From NCBI RefSeq assembly GCF_003058265.1, contig NZ_QBUK01000008.1, positions 1-64,000 on the forward strand: 64,000 bases of DNA. Direction: 5' to 3'. Below, in pieces: positions 55,214 through 63,192 of this stretch (its first letter is position 1; each line of letters starts with the position of its first letter). The notes under the pieces are model-generated. The model ran no database searches and had not been told where the DNA came from. It saw only the letters and a list, made by a program, of their open reading frames with translations. The stretch comes from Flagellimonas amoyensis. Its GTDB lineage: Bacteria > Bacteroidota > Bacteroidia > Flavobacteriales > Flavobacteriaceae. Position numbers and translations under genes: made by a program.

Positions 55214-56662
55214 TTATGCATTTGCATACTTTTTGATCAACCGCACGATCAAGTCGTTTAACTTTTCAACCTCATACTTGGATGTTGTAGGTTTAAGGTG
55301 TGGGTTTCCTACACCACTATCATCCGTCAGAAAAACATAGGTTCCATTGGTTGAGATGCTGAAAAACCTCATTAGCATTTCAACAGTTTTGTCCGCACCG
55401 CTTGCCACTACCGGGATGATTTTTATACCTTCTTTCTGTGCAATTTTTATTTGTTGATGTATGGTTTCAATGTTTTCTTCCGTCAAATGTGGCGGAGCGT
55501 CCAAAAGCAGAAACATCAATCGTGCTCGGGCATTTTCATTCCAAGATTTGGACATGGCTATTTTCATTGCCTTTTCCACGGCTTCCTCATAATCCCCGCC
55601 TCCACCGGCATACTGCTTGTTTAAATTCATTTGGGCCTCATTCAAGTTGGAGGTAAAATCAAAATCCTTTACAACATACTCATCACCTTGGTCCCTATAA
55701 AAGGTCATCGCTATCCTTTTTTCACCAACGGTATTGTCAATTCTACCAATAATGTCCTTCAGTTCTTCTTTCAAATACTCCATTTCATCCCCCATGGAAC
55801 CAGTTGCATCAATGGTGAACATAATATCCAAATTGTTGCAGGAGGACAAATCCTCTGTTGAGAAGACTACTTCCTTGACATTGGACTTTATCTTTTTTCC
55901 GAACAGTTTATCATTGTGAACCACCTGGACATAGTAATAATCACTGTTGGCATTGCATTCAACGTCCTTGAACAATATGCTTTTGCCAAACACATCGGTT
56001 TTCGTGGTCATTTCAGGGGTATTTGCATGTTCATTCGCAGAGTACAAGGAAACCTTGGCATTGTTGACCCCTTTTCCATTTTTATCTTTTACCGTGACAA
56101 TCAATTTATTTTCAAGGTGAAAGCCCCAATCCTCCTTGATTTTTTGGAATTCTTTTTCACGGATGATTTCCTGCCATTCACCAAAATTTTCAATGTCGTT
56201 GATCTCCCCCGCTGTCAAAGTTCCCGACCTATAATTTCCATACACCTTTGAATCTCCTTCTTTTGTAACGGACACCCCCGCAACGCTTCCTCCCAGCACA
56301 TCGGAAACGGCATAACTTAATGACCTCTCACTTTTTTTGGTGGCATAGCCCATAATCACGACCTCTTCCAATGCTTCGTGGCTCTCTTCCATTTGCACAT
56401 CCACTGTTTTGCTCTCCCCAATCTTTACTTCCAAGGTTTCAAAACCAATGAAGGAAAAAACCAATGTCTGGTCTTTTTGGGCCACAATACTGTACTGTCC
56501 ATCAAAATTGGTCTGGGTTCCTTTTGAAGTTCCTTTTACCATCACATTCACTCCGGGAATCGGGGTGTTGGTAGCATCCGTCACCACACCCGAAACCAGA
56601 TGCTCTTGTGCGGTGACCTGTAGGCTAAACGCCAGCAGAAAAAGTAAAACTTGATTTTTCAT
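55214..56662 (-). CDS. Secreted vWA-domain protein with SusC/TonB-receptor-like N-terminus
   Basis: 482 residues. Signal peptide (VLLFLLAFSLQVTAQ), CarboxypepD_reg module (VSGVVTDATNTPIPGVNVMV, GTSKGTQTNFDGQYSIVA; ~20-95). A stretch resembling the plug entry of SusC-type receptors follows (ALEEVVIMGYATKKSERSL). A middle part with an Ig-like section (LIVTVKDKNGKGVNNAKVSL) leads to a C-terminal vWA domain (~270-460) with the MIDAS pieces DATGSMGDEMEYLK and MFLLLDAPPHLTEENI. There is no barrel. The ATG at 56,662 is chosen for the signal peptide. Function unknown; the domains suggest a calcium/metal-dependent binding protein at the cell surface. Confidence 0.82.
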   Translation of the reverse strand: MKNQVLLFLLAFSLQVTAQEHLVSGVVTDATNTPIPGVNVMVKGTSKGTQTNFDGQYSIVAQKDQTLVFSFIGFETLEVKIGESKTVDVQMEESHEALEEVVIMGYATKKSERSLSYAVSDVLGGSVAGVSVTKEGDSKVYGNYRSGTLTAGEINDIENFGEWQEIIREKEFQKIKEDWGFHLENKLIVTVKDKNGKGVNNAKVSLYSANEHANTPEMTTKTDVFGKSILFKDVECNANSDYYYVQVVHNDKLFGKKIKSNVKEVVFSTEDLSSCNNLDIMFTIDATGSMGDEMEYLKEELKDIIGRIDNTVGEKRIAMTFYRDQGDEYVVKDFDFTSNLNEAQMNLNKQYAGGGGDYEEAVEKAMKIAMSKSWNENARARLMFLLLDAPPHLTEENIETIHQQIKIAQKEGIKIIPVVASGADKTVEMLMRFFSISTNGTYVFLTDDSGVGNPHLKPTTSKYEVEKLNDLIVRLIKKYANA

Positions 56663-56773
56663 AATTGACACGGTTTTTAGATTTACCACTAACCTATCAT
56701 GAAAAACCATAAGGGAAAATCCAGAATGAGTTATCCCGGACGATGGTAACGTGAACGTAACTTTTGGGTGAGT

Positions 56774-57856
56774 TTAAAAAGTAATGGCCGCCAGCGTTTT
56801 GGAACGATCTATCTTTTTTGTGGATGTCTCAGAAAAAGCGTTTACTACGAAAATTTTCTTGGGAACTTCATATTTGGAAAGGGTTTTGAGGGCTTTGATT
56901 TGATTCAGCAGAGTATGTGCCTCAAAGGTTTCAGGTTCGGCTTCCACGACCAGCACCAATTGTGTACCCAAGGTTTCGTCCGGTATTCCTGTAACAAAAA
57001 AGCGGGTTTTCAAGATGGCGCCCAACTTGTCCTCAATGACTTCTGGGACCAGTTTAATGCCCCCGGAATTGATGATCGAATCGAATCGTCCCAACCACGT
57101 GAACCGATTCGCTGCGACCAGTTCCACCAGATCATTGGTGATGACTTTCTCCTCGGAAATCTTGGGCGCATCAATGATCAAACATCCCCTATCGTCCCTA
57201 GTGATGCCAATACCAGGAAGAGTTTCAAAATAAGCCCGCGGCTCAGGGGCAATTTCCTTTACGGCTATATGGGTGATGGTTTCCGTCATGCCATAGGTTT
57301 CATAGACCTTTGTGGGGAGCAATCCCAACTGTTGCTTCAATGACACATCAACAGCTGCCCCTCCAATGATCAAGGTGCGCACCCTTGGCAACTGATCCAA
57401 CGACTTTTGGGCCTGCAAGGGTACCATCGCCACAAAATCATAAGCTTTGCCATTGTTGTCCAAAGGTGTGGACGAGGGTTCCACAACATCCAAATGCAGC
57501 CCTAGCACCATGGCCCGGACGAGCATCATTTTTCCGGCAATGCCCGTGGAAGGAAGGCATAAAAGTGCCGTCTGTTTTGGTTTCAATTGAAAATAGGCCG
57601 CTGTGGCCATGGCCGAGTTGACCATCTGCTCCTTTTTGAGAGTGATTTTTTTAGGTTTACCTGTAGAACCCGAAGTACTGACATCCAAAGTAGAGGCATC
57701 CGATGCCCAGTCCACCAAAAATTCACCCAGAGGAACCTCAAATGGCGCCCCTTCTTTTATCAAGTTGTGACCCATCTCGGAGAGGTCGCCAAAAACCAAA
57801 GGAACCCCATTGAACCTGAAATCGGGATGTATGTTATGCCAAATCGGAATCTCCAT
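56774..57856 (-). CDS. menE: o-Succinylbenzoate--CoA ligase (MenE-like)
   Basis: 360 residues, short for an AMP-forming ligase but usual for flavobacterial MenE. The AMP-binding motif STSGSTGKPKKITLKKEQMV, YETYGMTETITHIAVKEI, FTWLGRFDSIINSGGIKLVP and the closing KTLAAITF fit an acyl-CoA synthetase of the MenE type. Activates o-succinylbenzoate with CoA for ring closure in menaquinone synthesis. Its ATG overlaps the end of the CPBP gene by 23 bases, and both follow menC, so this is one operon. Confidence 0.88.
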   Translation of the reverse strand: MEIPIWHNIHPDFRFNGVPLVFGDLSEMGHNLIKEGAPFEVPLGEFLVDWASDASTLDVSTSGSTGKPKKITLKKEQMVNSAMATAAYFQLKPKQTALLCLPSTGIAGKMMLVRAMVLGLHLDVVEPSSTPLDNNGKAYDFVAMVPLQAQKSLDQLPRVRTLIIGGAAVDVSLKQQLGLLPTKVYETYGMTETITHIAVKEIAPEPRAYFETLPGIGITRDDRGCLIIDAPKISEEKVITNDLVELVAANRFTWLGRFDSIINSGGIKLVPEVIEDKLGAILKTRFFVTGIPDETLGTQLVLVVEAEPETFEAHTLLNQIKALKTLSKYEVPKKIFVVNAFSETSTKKIDRSKTLAAITF

Positions 57857-58772
57857 CGGTCAGTGCTGCAAATTCTTCCTTGCTCAACACGCTTCCAAAA
57901 AGCCGGTCCTTCCAGTTTTTCCATTTGTATACTTTGGAGAAAATGAACAGCAATATCGGGAACACAACAAATACGGGCATGATGGCATCCCAGCCCAATG
58001 CAGGCTCCGAAACATCCTTGTAAATGGAATTGGTCTGAAATGCGGTCCAATCGGCGGTGACCAGAAGCGCTGTGATGAGATTATTGGCGGCATGAAACCC
58101 AAGGGCCAGTTCCAAACCTTCGTCCATAAGGGTCAAAATACCCAAAAAGAATCCCGTTCCAATATAGTAGATGAGTAGGCTGTACCCCAATTTCTCCACT
58201 TCCGGATTGGCAATGTGCATCAATCCAAACAAGGTAGATGTGACCACCAAGGGCAACCATCGGTTCCTGACCGCCAGTCCCAATCCTTGCATCATATGTC
58301 CACGAAACAAGTATTCCTCAAAACTGGTCTGCAACGGAATCAAAAGGATGGCAATGATGGCCAAAGGGATGAATTTCATCAAATCGAAATTCAATACATA
58401 ATCCTCGGGAGAAGAATAGATATCGATTCCTGTGAGTACAATCGTGATGACGCCCCAAAGTCCAAAAGCGAAAAAAATCCGCTTCCAATCAATTCGTTTT
58501 CTAGAGGTCGTCAATGCCGTTATCGGCTGCTGATGGACCAGTAACGTCCATCCCAAAACCACAAAAAAACCGACCACCAAAGGTGCCAATAGAAAAATCA
58601 ATACCAGATTTGAACCAAATTGGTCAATGATCTGCTGCATCATCGCCTCAATATCAACGTTCGAATTGACGGTGACAATATAATTGTACACCATAAAACC
58701 AATAAAGCCCACCGGAAGCACCAAGTACTTCCAAAGTCCATCATTCCCCTTATATCCTTGTTCTATGTACAT
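57834..58772 (-). CDS. CPBP-family intramembrane metalloprotease
   Basis: 312 residues from the ATG at 58,772, about eight hydrophobic segments (YLVLPVGFIGFMVYNYIV, LVLIFLLAPLVVGFFVVLGW). The three CPBP motifs are complete: SFEEYLFRGHMMQGLG (EExxxR), STLFGLMHIANPEVEKLGY (His) and LGFHAANNLITALLVT (His). The family includes Rce1-type CAAX endopeptidases and bacterial relatives; the natural substrate is unknown. Longer upstream frames run inside menC and are rejected; this start overlaps the menC stop by about 10 bases. It sits between menC and menE. Confidence 0.88.
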   Translation of the reverse strand: MYIEQGYKGNDGLWKYLVLPVGFIGFMVYNYIVTVNSNVDIEAMMQQIIDQFGSNLVLIFLLAPLVVGFFVVLGWTLLVHQQPITALTTSRKRIDWKRIFFAFGLWGVITIVLTGIDIYSSPEDYVLNFDLMKFIPLAIIAILLIPLQTSFEEYLFRGHMMQGLGLAVRNRWLPLVVTSTLFGLMHIANPEVEKLGYSLLIYYIGTGFFLGILTLMDEGLELALGFHAANNLITALLVTADWTAFQTNSIYKDVSEPALGWDAIMPVFVVFPILLFIFSKVYKWKNWKDRLFGSVLSKEEFAALTDGDSDLA

Positions 58773-59815
58773 ATTTCTTTGATTAAATCCATATTCCATT
58801 CCTTGGAGGTACCATACACCAATTTTCCGCCAGTCACCTGCAACGGGCTTTCGATATTGTTGGTGTACAAACTCCCCGTTCCCAATCCTTGGGGCATGTT
58901 GTTGTTTTGGGTGAATGTCCATTGAGCAATGGCGTTCAGGCCTATGTTGCTTTCCAGTGCACTGGTGATCCACCAATCTATTTGTTGCTTTTCTGCCAAT
59001 TGTATCCATTGCTGGCTCCCGGAAAAACCGCCCACCAAACTGGGCTTCAATATAATATATTGTGGCTGTATGGTTTGTAGCAATTTTTGCTTTTGTGTTA
59101 CAGAAAAAATACCGATCAATTCTTCATCCAAAGCGATGGGCAAAGGTGTTTTCTGGCAAAGTTCTGCCATGGCATCCCACTGTCCTTGCCGTATGGGTTG
59201 TTCAATAGAATGAATATCGAATACCGACAATTGCTGCAACTTTTCCATGGCTTCTTCCACCGAAAAAGCGCCATTGGCATCTACCCGGAGTTCAATTTCA
59301 TCTGGAGAAAAGTTGTTTCGGATGGATTTCAGGATGGAAACTTCCTTCTCAAACTCAAGGGCCCCGATCTTCATTTTGATGCAACGGAAACCATCCTTGA
59401 GCTTCTGTTCCAGTTGTTGGAGCATATATGTCTCATCACCCATCCAAATGAGTCCATTTATGGAAATAGGTGTCTGTTTTTGGGTGAAATCTGATGGAAA
59501 AAGTTCAAAAGGGTCATTGGCCGCCACCGAAAGAAAAGCCTGCTCCAGACCAAATTGGATGGAAGGATATTCCGTCAATGCGTCCAGCAATGGTTCCAGG
59601 CCCAAATGGATGTTCTTGCAGGTCCATGCCAGTTTTTGCTCGTAATCGGGCACATCATCAATACTGAGTCCCCTCAAAATACCGCACTCCCCTATGCCAA
59701 AGCGACCATCATCCCAGAGCACCAAAAACCAGGTTTCCTTCTGGGTCAGTACCCCACGCGAGGTTCCACTGGGGACTTTAAAATCAAGGGTGTACTTCGT
59801 GTAGCTTGCTTCCAT
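58763..59815 (-). CDS. menC: o-Succinylbenzoate synthase (MenC)
   Basis: 350 residues of the enolase superfamily. KxK in FRCIKMKIGALEFEKE, metal ligands in LRVDANGAFS (Asp), SIEQPIRQGQ (Glu) and ALDEELIGI (Asp), and the second base Lys in YIILKPSLVGGFSGSQQW. The subfamily and the neighbouring menE support o-succinylbenzoate synthase, which dehydrates SHCHC in menaquinone synthesis; related racemases are less likely here. First gene of menC-CPBP-menE; a promoter box lies 10 bases upstream. Confidence 0.9.
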   Translation of the reverse strand: MEASYTKYTLDFKVPSGTSRGVLTQKETWFLVLWDDGRFGIGECGILRGLSIDDVPDYEQKLAWTCKNIHLGLEPLLDALTEYPSIQFGLEQAFLSVAANDPFELFPSDFTQKQTPISINGLIWMGDETYMLQQLEQKLKDGFRCIKMKIGALEFEKEVSILKSIRNNFSPDEIELRVDANGAFSVEEAMEKLQQLSVFDIHSIEQPIRQGQWDAMAELCQKTPLPIALDEELIGIFSVTQKQKLLQTIQPQYIILKPSLVGGFSGSQQWIQLAEKQQIDWWITSALESNIGLNAIAQWTFTQNNNMPQGLGTGSLYTNNIESPLQVTGGKLVYGTSKEWNMDLIKEICT

Positions 59816-59825
59816 GGAATGGTAC

Positions 59826-59833
59826 CAAATGTA
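59826..59833 (-). promoter_or_regulatory. -7 promoter box of menC
   Basis: Reads TACATTTG on the minus strand, 10 bases before the menC ATG. Probable very short leader. No -33 TTG at standard spacing. Confidence 0.45.
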
Positions 59834-59895
59834 ACCATATTTTGAATTTTGGCTACCATCATCGGACCCGTTAATCGCCGGAAAACAAAAAGAAT

Positions 59896-61857
59896 TTAAC
59901 TGAAATGGAACCAGAAACGAACTCCTTCGCTATCCCGATCAATGTTCAGTTTGGACTGGAGCTGGTTCACCAAGCGGTTCATCAAACGGATTCCCATGGA
60001 AGAATGTGCGCGCTCCTCTGCATCTTCGGGAAGTCCCACCCCATTATCCGTATATTCAAAATAGCCTTGGTCGCCATTCTTACGCAAATGGATGTAAATC
60101 TTTCCATTGTCGTCGTTTTCCGGGAAAGCATACTTGAAGGAATTGGAAACGAGCTCGTTCAAGATCAGTCCAAAAGGAATGGCTCGGTCAATATCCAACT
60201 CGGTCCCCTCCGCATCAATGGTGATGGTGATGTTGTGCCCTCCTTTTTTGTAAACGGACTGCACACTGTTGATCAAACTTTCGATGTACCCTTGCATTTC
60301 TATCACTGAAAGGTCATCGTTCTGATATAGTTTTTGATGGATCAATGCCATGGCCTTGACCCTGCTCTTCCCTTCTTCCAAGGCCTCTATGGCCGCCTTG
60401 CTACGCGTGTTCTTGGTCTGTAGGCTCAACAGACTGGACACCATTTGCAGGTTGTTCTTCACCCTATGGTGTATTTCTTTCAACAAGGAATCCTTCTCTA
60501 TCAGTGCATTCTCAATGATATGCTTTTGCTCGGAGATCAGACGTTGGTTCTTGATACTTTTCAGATAGGCATAGACCAGTCCAACGAATCCCAATAAGGT
60601 GAATATCAATGAAACGAACACGAGGTTGTTCCGCTCGTCCTTGGCCTTCATATCGCTGCGCACCTGTTCGTTGATCCGCTTCTGCTCATCAATGAGACGT
60701 TGGGAATTCTGAAGGTCTTCATTGGCCACGATGGTGACCAGTTGCTGTTTGATGAGTGCCGATTGCTTTTGCGCCAAGGAATCCTTTATCCGCTCGTTGC
60801 GCTTATAGTAAATGGTGGCATTCTTGAAGTTCTCCACTCTATCATAAAAAGCGGCCAACAAGCTGTTTCGCTCAATGGTCTGTAGGATGTTGATGTCCTC
60901 AAAGTCAATGTCCAGGTATTTTTTTGCTGCATTGAAACGCTCCAGTTGCAGATTGGCTTGGGCCAAGCACAAGGTGTTGTCAATGATTTCGCTTTTGTGG
61001 CTGTTTTTGGAAGATGCTTCCAAGGCCTCTATACTTTCTTCAAGAAGGGGAATGGCAGTTTCGTACTCTCCCATCATCACGTGGCACTTGGCAATGTTCC
61101 CTTCGATTTCAGCTTTGAGGAGTTCGCTCTCAAAAATATCCTGCTCACTTTTTTGGGTAGAAATGTCATTGAGGTACACCTCCAAATAAGCCTTTGCTTT
61201 TTTCAGCTCGCTCAAGGCGGTCGGGGCCGAATCGTCCAATCGCAAATAGTTGCCCACTTTGCTGTGGTATTGGGCCAGTTTGTAGGTTTCGTTGTCCGCA
61301 ATGGTGGGCTTTACCTCCATGATGTACTGGTCCCTTGCCTTACGGTAGAGGCCCAGATTGCTGTAGATATCATAGAAAGATACGTTCTCGGTGATGCCCA
61401 ATTCCCGCTTTTCTTTACGGATTTCTATCTGTTTGTCGTACATCTGGAGATGGGCGTAGTTGTTGTCCAGCACATCCAGGACTATTTTGTGGAGGTCCAT
61501 CTCCAAGGAATCCTTGTCCTCGTGCAGTTCCTTTGCCAGTGCAATACTCTTGTCATATTCGCCCAGATCATTGTACAACTGGGCCTCCATCACTTTGTAG
61601 AGCCTTGTGGCAACAGAATCGTTGGTCTTTTGGGAATTGGCCAGATATACTTTGACGGTATCCAGCCAATCGTAGGCCGAATTCACATTGTATCTGTTGA
61701 CCGAATTGAAGAAAACCTCGAACCTTTGTGAAGGGCTGCCAACAGCTTCAAATTCCTTCAACGCACTCTGCTCACCACCGCTTAGGTTTTGAGCCGATAT
61801 GCTGGAAAGAAAAACAAAATATATCGCGGTGAATAAAAATCTTACGTAACGTCCCAT
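59896..61857 (-). CDS. TPR-containing sensor histidine kinase (HisKA_2 type)
   Basis: 653 residues. Signal peptide (LFTAIYFVFLSSISAQ), a TPR-rich sensor region (~25-375; KVMEAQLYNDLGEYDKSIAL, AQYHSKVGNYLRLDDSAPT) facing the periplasm, one membrane span (LVFVSLIFTLLGFVGLVYAY) and a cytosolic kinase. The phospho-acceptor His is in KEIHHRVKNNLQMVSSLLSL (HisKA_2), followed by N-box ILNELVSNSFKYAFPEND and G-box YTDNGVGLPEDAE. ATG at 61,857 selected for the signal peptide. It is separated from the LytTR regulator by ~550 bases but reads in the same direction, so they are probably a pair. Confidence 0.9.
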   Translation of the reverse strand: MGRYVRFLFTAIYFVFLSSISAQNLSGGEQSALKEFEAVGSPSQRFEVFFNSVNRYNVNSAYDWLDTVKVYLANSQKTNDSVATRLYKVMEAQLYNDLGEYDKSIALAKELHEDKDSLEMDLHKIVLDVLDNNYAHLQMYDKQIEIRKEKRELGITENVSFYDIYSNLGLYRKARDQYIMEVKPTIADNETYKLAQYHSKVGNYLRLDDSAPTALSELKKAKAYLEVYLNDISTQKSEQDIFESELLKAEIEGNIAKCHVMMGEYETAIPLLEESIEALEASSKNSHKSEIIDNTLCLAQANLQLERFNAAKKYLDIDFEDINILQTIERNSLLAAFYDRVENFKNATIYYKRNERIKDSLAQKQSALIKQQLVTIVANEDLQNSQRLIDEQKRINEQVRSDMKAKDERNNLVFVSLIFTLLGFVGLVYAYLKSIKNQRLISEQKHIIENALIEKDSLLKEIHHRVKNNLQMVSSLLSLQTKNTRSKAAIEALEEGKSRVKAMALIHQKLYQNDDLSVIEMQGYIESLINSVQSVYKKGGHNITITIDAEGTELDIDRAIPFGLILNELVSNSFKYAFPENDDNGKIYIHLRKNGDQGYFEYTDNGVGLPEDAEERAHSSMGIRLMNRLVNQLQSKLNIDRDSEGVRFWFHFS

Positions 61858-62052
61858 TAATTTAACTGATACGGAAGCCCAAGGACAATCCCCCGGCTCC
61901 ATAAATTTGTGCCCTTTTTATATCTCTTTTCCCCCTAAAAACCTATGGTATTTCAGCAATGCACTGGGCACGACCGAAAACTAGTATGGGGTATATAGAG
62001 AACGTCAGTTTAGCTTCAAAATTAAATCCAAACCAAAAGACTTGTCCAGTAT

Positions 62053-62083
62053 TGTTGTGAAATAGGCATTTTCTGTTGTGAAA
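62053..62083. promoter_or_regulatory. Two perfect 10-bp direct repeats at 21-bp period, putative LytTR operator
   Basis: TGTTGTGAAA at 62,053-62,062 and again at 62,074-62,083. The 21-bp period puts both on the same DNA face, as in LytTR-family operators such as AgrA. The core GTT is shared with the LytTR consensus but the rest deviates. A third copy of TGTTGTGAA (62,291-62,299) lies at the end of the small ORF and is probably chance. Confidence 0.45.
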
Positions 62084-62133
62084 AGACATATCGTGTATGT
62101 GAAGTGGTAGTTTGCCGATGTTTTGTGCATTTC

Positions 62134-62298
62134 ATGGAATCGACCAATGAAAACAAGACCTCCAAAACTAAAAAAGGCCTTGCTTTTTACCACAAGACCC
62201 TTTTACGAGAACACTATATGAAAATGAAAAAATTACTTTCTGATTATTACACTGCTAAAGTACAGCCGATGTCCCCTGTTCCAAAAACATTGTTGTGA
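62134..62298 (+). CDS. Possible small protein (54 aa)
   Basis: ATG at 62,134 to TGA. Lys-rich with an amphipathic-looking middle (KKGLAFYHKTLLREHYMKMK, KLLSDYYTAKVQP). No signal peptide. A degenerate -7 box (TAGTTTG, one base short of TAnnTTTG, 62,108-62,114) lies 20 bases upstream and the direct repeats 51 bases upstream. Codon use looks coding-like, but conservation cannot be judged here. An overlapping minus-strand frame is considered a shadow. Confidence 0.4.
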   Translation: MESTNENKTSKTKKGLAFYHKTLLREHYMKMKKLLSDYYTAKVQPMSPVPKTLL

Positions 62299-62344
62299 AC
62301 GTTCCAAAAGTTGTGGTCATCTGGATGAATTGGATATACGGCAT

Positions 62345-62371
62345 AAAAAAAGTGCCCCAAAAGAGGCACTC
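62345..62371 (-). terminator. Terminator of the LytTR regulator gene
   Basis: On the minus strand AGTGCCTCTTTTGGGGCACT and a long T-run. Stem of six to eight pairs. Confidence 0.85.
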
Positions 62372-62403
62372 CTATGTTTTTGTATCCTATGGATTTAAAA
62401 GGA

Positions 62404-63156
62404 TTAGCTGTTCATTGATGAAAGGATGAATTCCTTAAAGTCCTTGGAAATCGGAATCAGATTATTGTTGATCACCACATCCTTGGAATTGATGGCGTCG
62501 ATATGGTCCACGTTCACGATGTAGGACTTGTGTGCCCTGTAAAACTTGTTGCCTGGCAGTTTTTCCAGATAATCCTTCAACGGGGAACGCACCAAGAATT
62601 TTTTGTCGGCCGTGTTTACTTCCAGATATACGTTGTCCGCTTTGATGAACTGGATATCACTGAACTGGATCCTATAGTACAGATGTTGTTTTTTTACGAA
62701 GATGGAATCCTTCAGCACGGAATTGGAAGTAAAGCTCTCTCCCACATCATCAAGGTCCCTGTTCGCATCCTTTTTGTTATAGTTGAAATTGGACAAGGCT
62801 ATCTCAATGGAAGTGTACAGGTCCTGTTGCTCAAAGGGTTTTACCAAATAACCATCTGGTTTCACCGTCTTCGCATTTTCCACTGTGGCCCTATCGGAGT
62901 TGGAGGTCACAAATATGAACGGGATGTTGTAGGCCTCCCTGATGTGCTTTCCAAGGTCTATCCCAGTCTTGTCCGATGCCAAGATGATATCGATCAACAC
63001 CAAATCCACATGGTTGTTCTTCAACACGTCAACGGCCTGCTCGTACACAATCACATTGTCCACGATTTCATAGCCGATTTCCTCAAGCATGGACTGCATA
63101 TCATCTGCTATGATGACATTGTCCTCTACGATCAAAATTCTAATTGGATGTTCCAA
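62404..63156 (-). CDS. LytTR-family response regulator
   Basis: 250 residues. Receiver domain with acidic pocket (ILIVEDNVIIADDM), phospho-acceptor Asp56 (VLIDIILASDKTG) and Lys in DGYLVKPFEQQDL; C-terminal LytTR DNA-binding domain (SDIQFIKADNVYLEVNTADK, KFYRAHKSYIVNVDHIDAI). The only usable start is a TTG at 63,156; no ATG precedes the receiver domain in this frame and a stop lies 5 codons upstream. A -7 box (63,185-63,192) is at a fitting distance. Co-directional with menA upstream and the kinase downstream. Confidence 0.9.
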   Translation of the reverse strand: MEHPIRILIVEDNVIIADDMQSMLEEIGYEIVDNVIVYEQAVDVLKNNHVDLVLIDIILASDKTGIDLGKHIREAYNIPFIFVTSNSDRATVENAKTVKPDGYLVKPFEQQDLYTSIEIALSNFNYNKKDANRDLDDVGESFTSNSVLKDSIFVKKQHLYYRIQFSDIQFIKADNVYLEVNTADKKFLVRSPLKDYLEKLPGNKFYRAHKSYIVNVDHIDAINSKDVVINNNLIPISKDFKEFILSSMNS

Positions 63157-63184
63157 GCTCCCTAAAGTTTATCTGGTTGTTAAT

Positions 63185-63192
63185 CAAATTTA
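63185..63192 (-). promoter_or_regulatory. -7 promoter box of the LytTR regulator
   Basis: Reads TAAATTTG on the minus strand, about 28 bases before the TTG start. It overlaps the menA stop codon. Confidence 0.45.

Larger units (their letters stand above)
61858..62403. other. Kinase-regulator intergenic region with direct repeats, small ORF and terminator
   Basis: About 550 bases between the two-component genes. It holds the 10-bp direct repeats (62,053-62,083), a plausible 54-codon ORF on the plus strand (62,134-62,298), and the regulator's terminator (62,345-62,371). The kinase promoter must lie within the first ~150 bases, but no perfect TAnnTTTG was found. Confidence 0.6.

Noticed and set aside
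58773..59009. 79-codon N-terminal extension of the CPBP protease
   Set aside because: The extension lies inside menC and is Lys/His/Gln-rich nonsense; the ATG at 58,772 gives a proper first helix and a small overlap with the menC stop.
60946..61731. 261-codon plus-strand frame opposite the histidine kinase
   Set aside because: Shadow; residues are Phe/Val/Gln-rich with no motif, while the minus strand has a full kinase.
62005..62193. 62-codon minus-strand frame in the kinase-regulator gap
   Set aside because: Overlaps the more gene-like plus-strand frame and shows no conserved pattern or upstream promoter.
62291..62299. Third TGTTGTGAA copy as another operator half
   Set aside because: It lies in the last codons of the small ORF, has no partner at 21 bp and fits its coding sequence, so it is probably chance.
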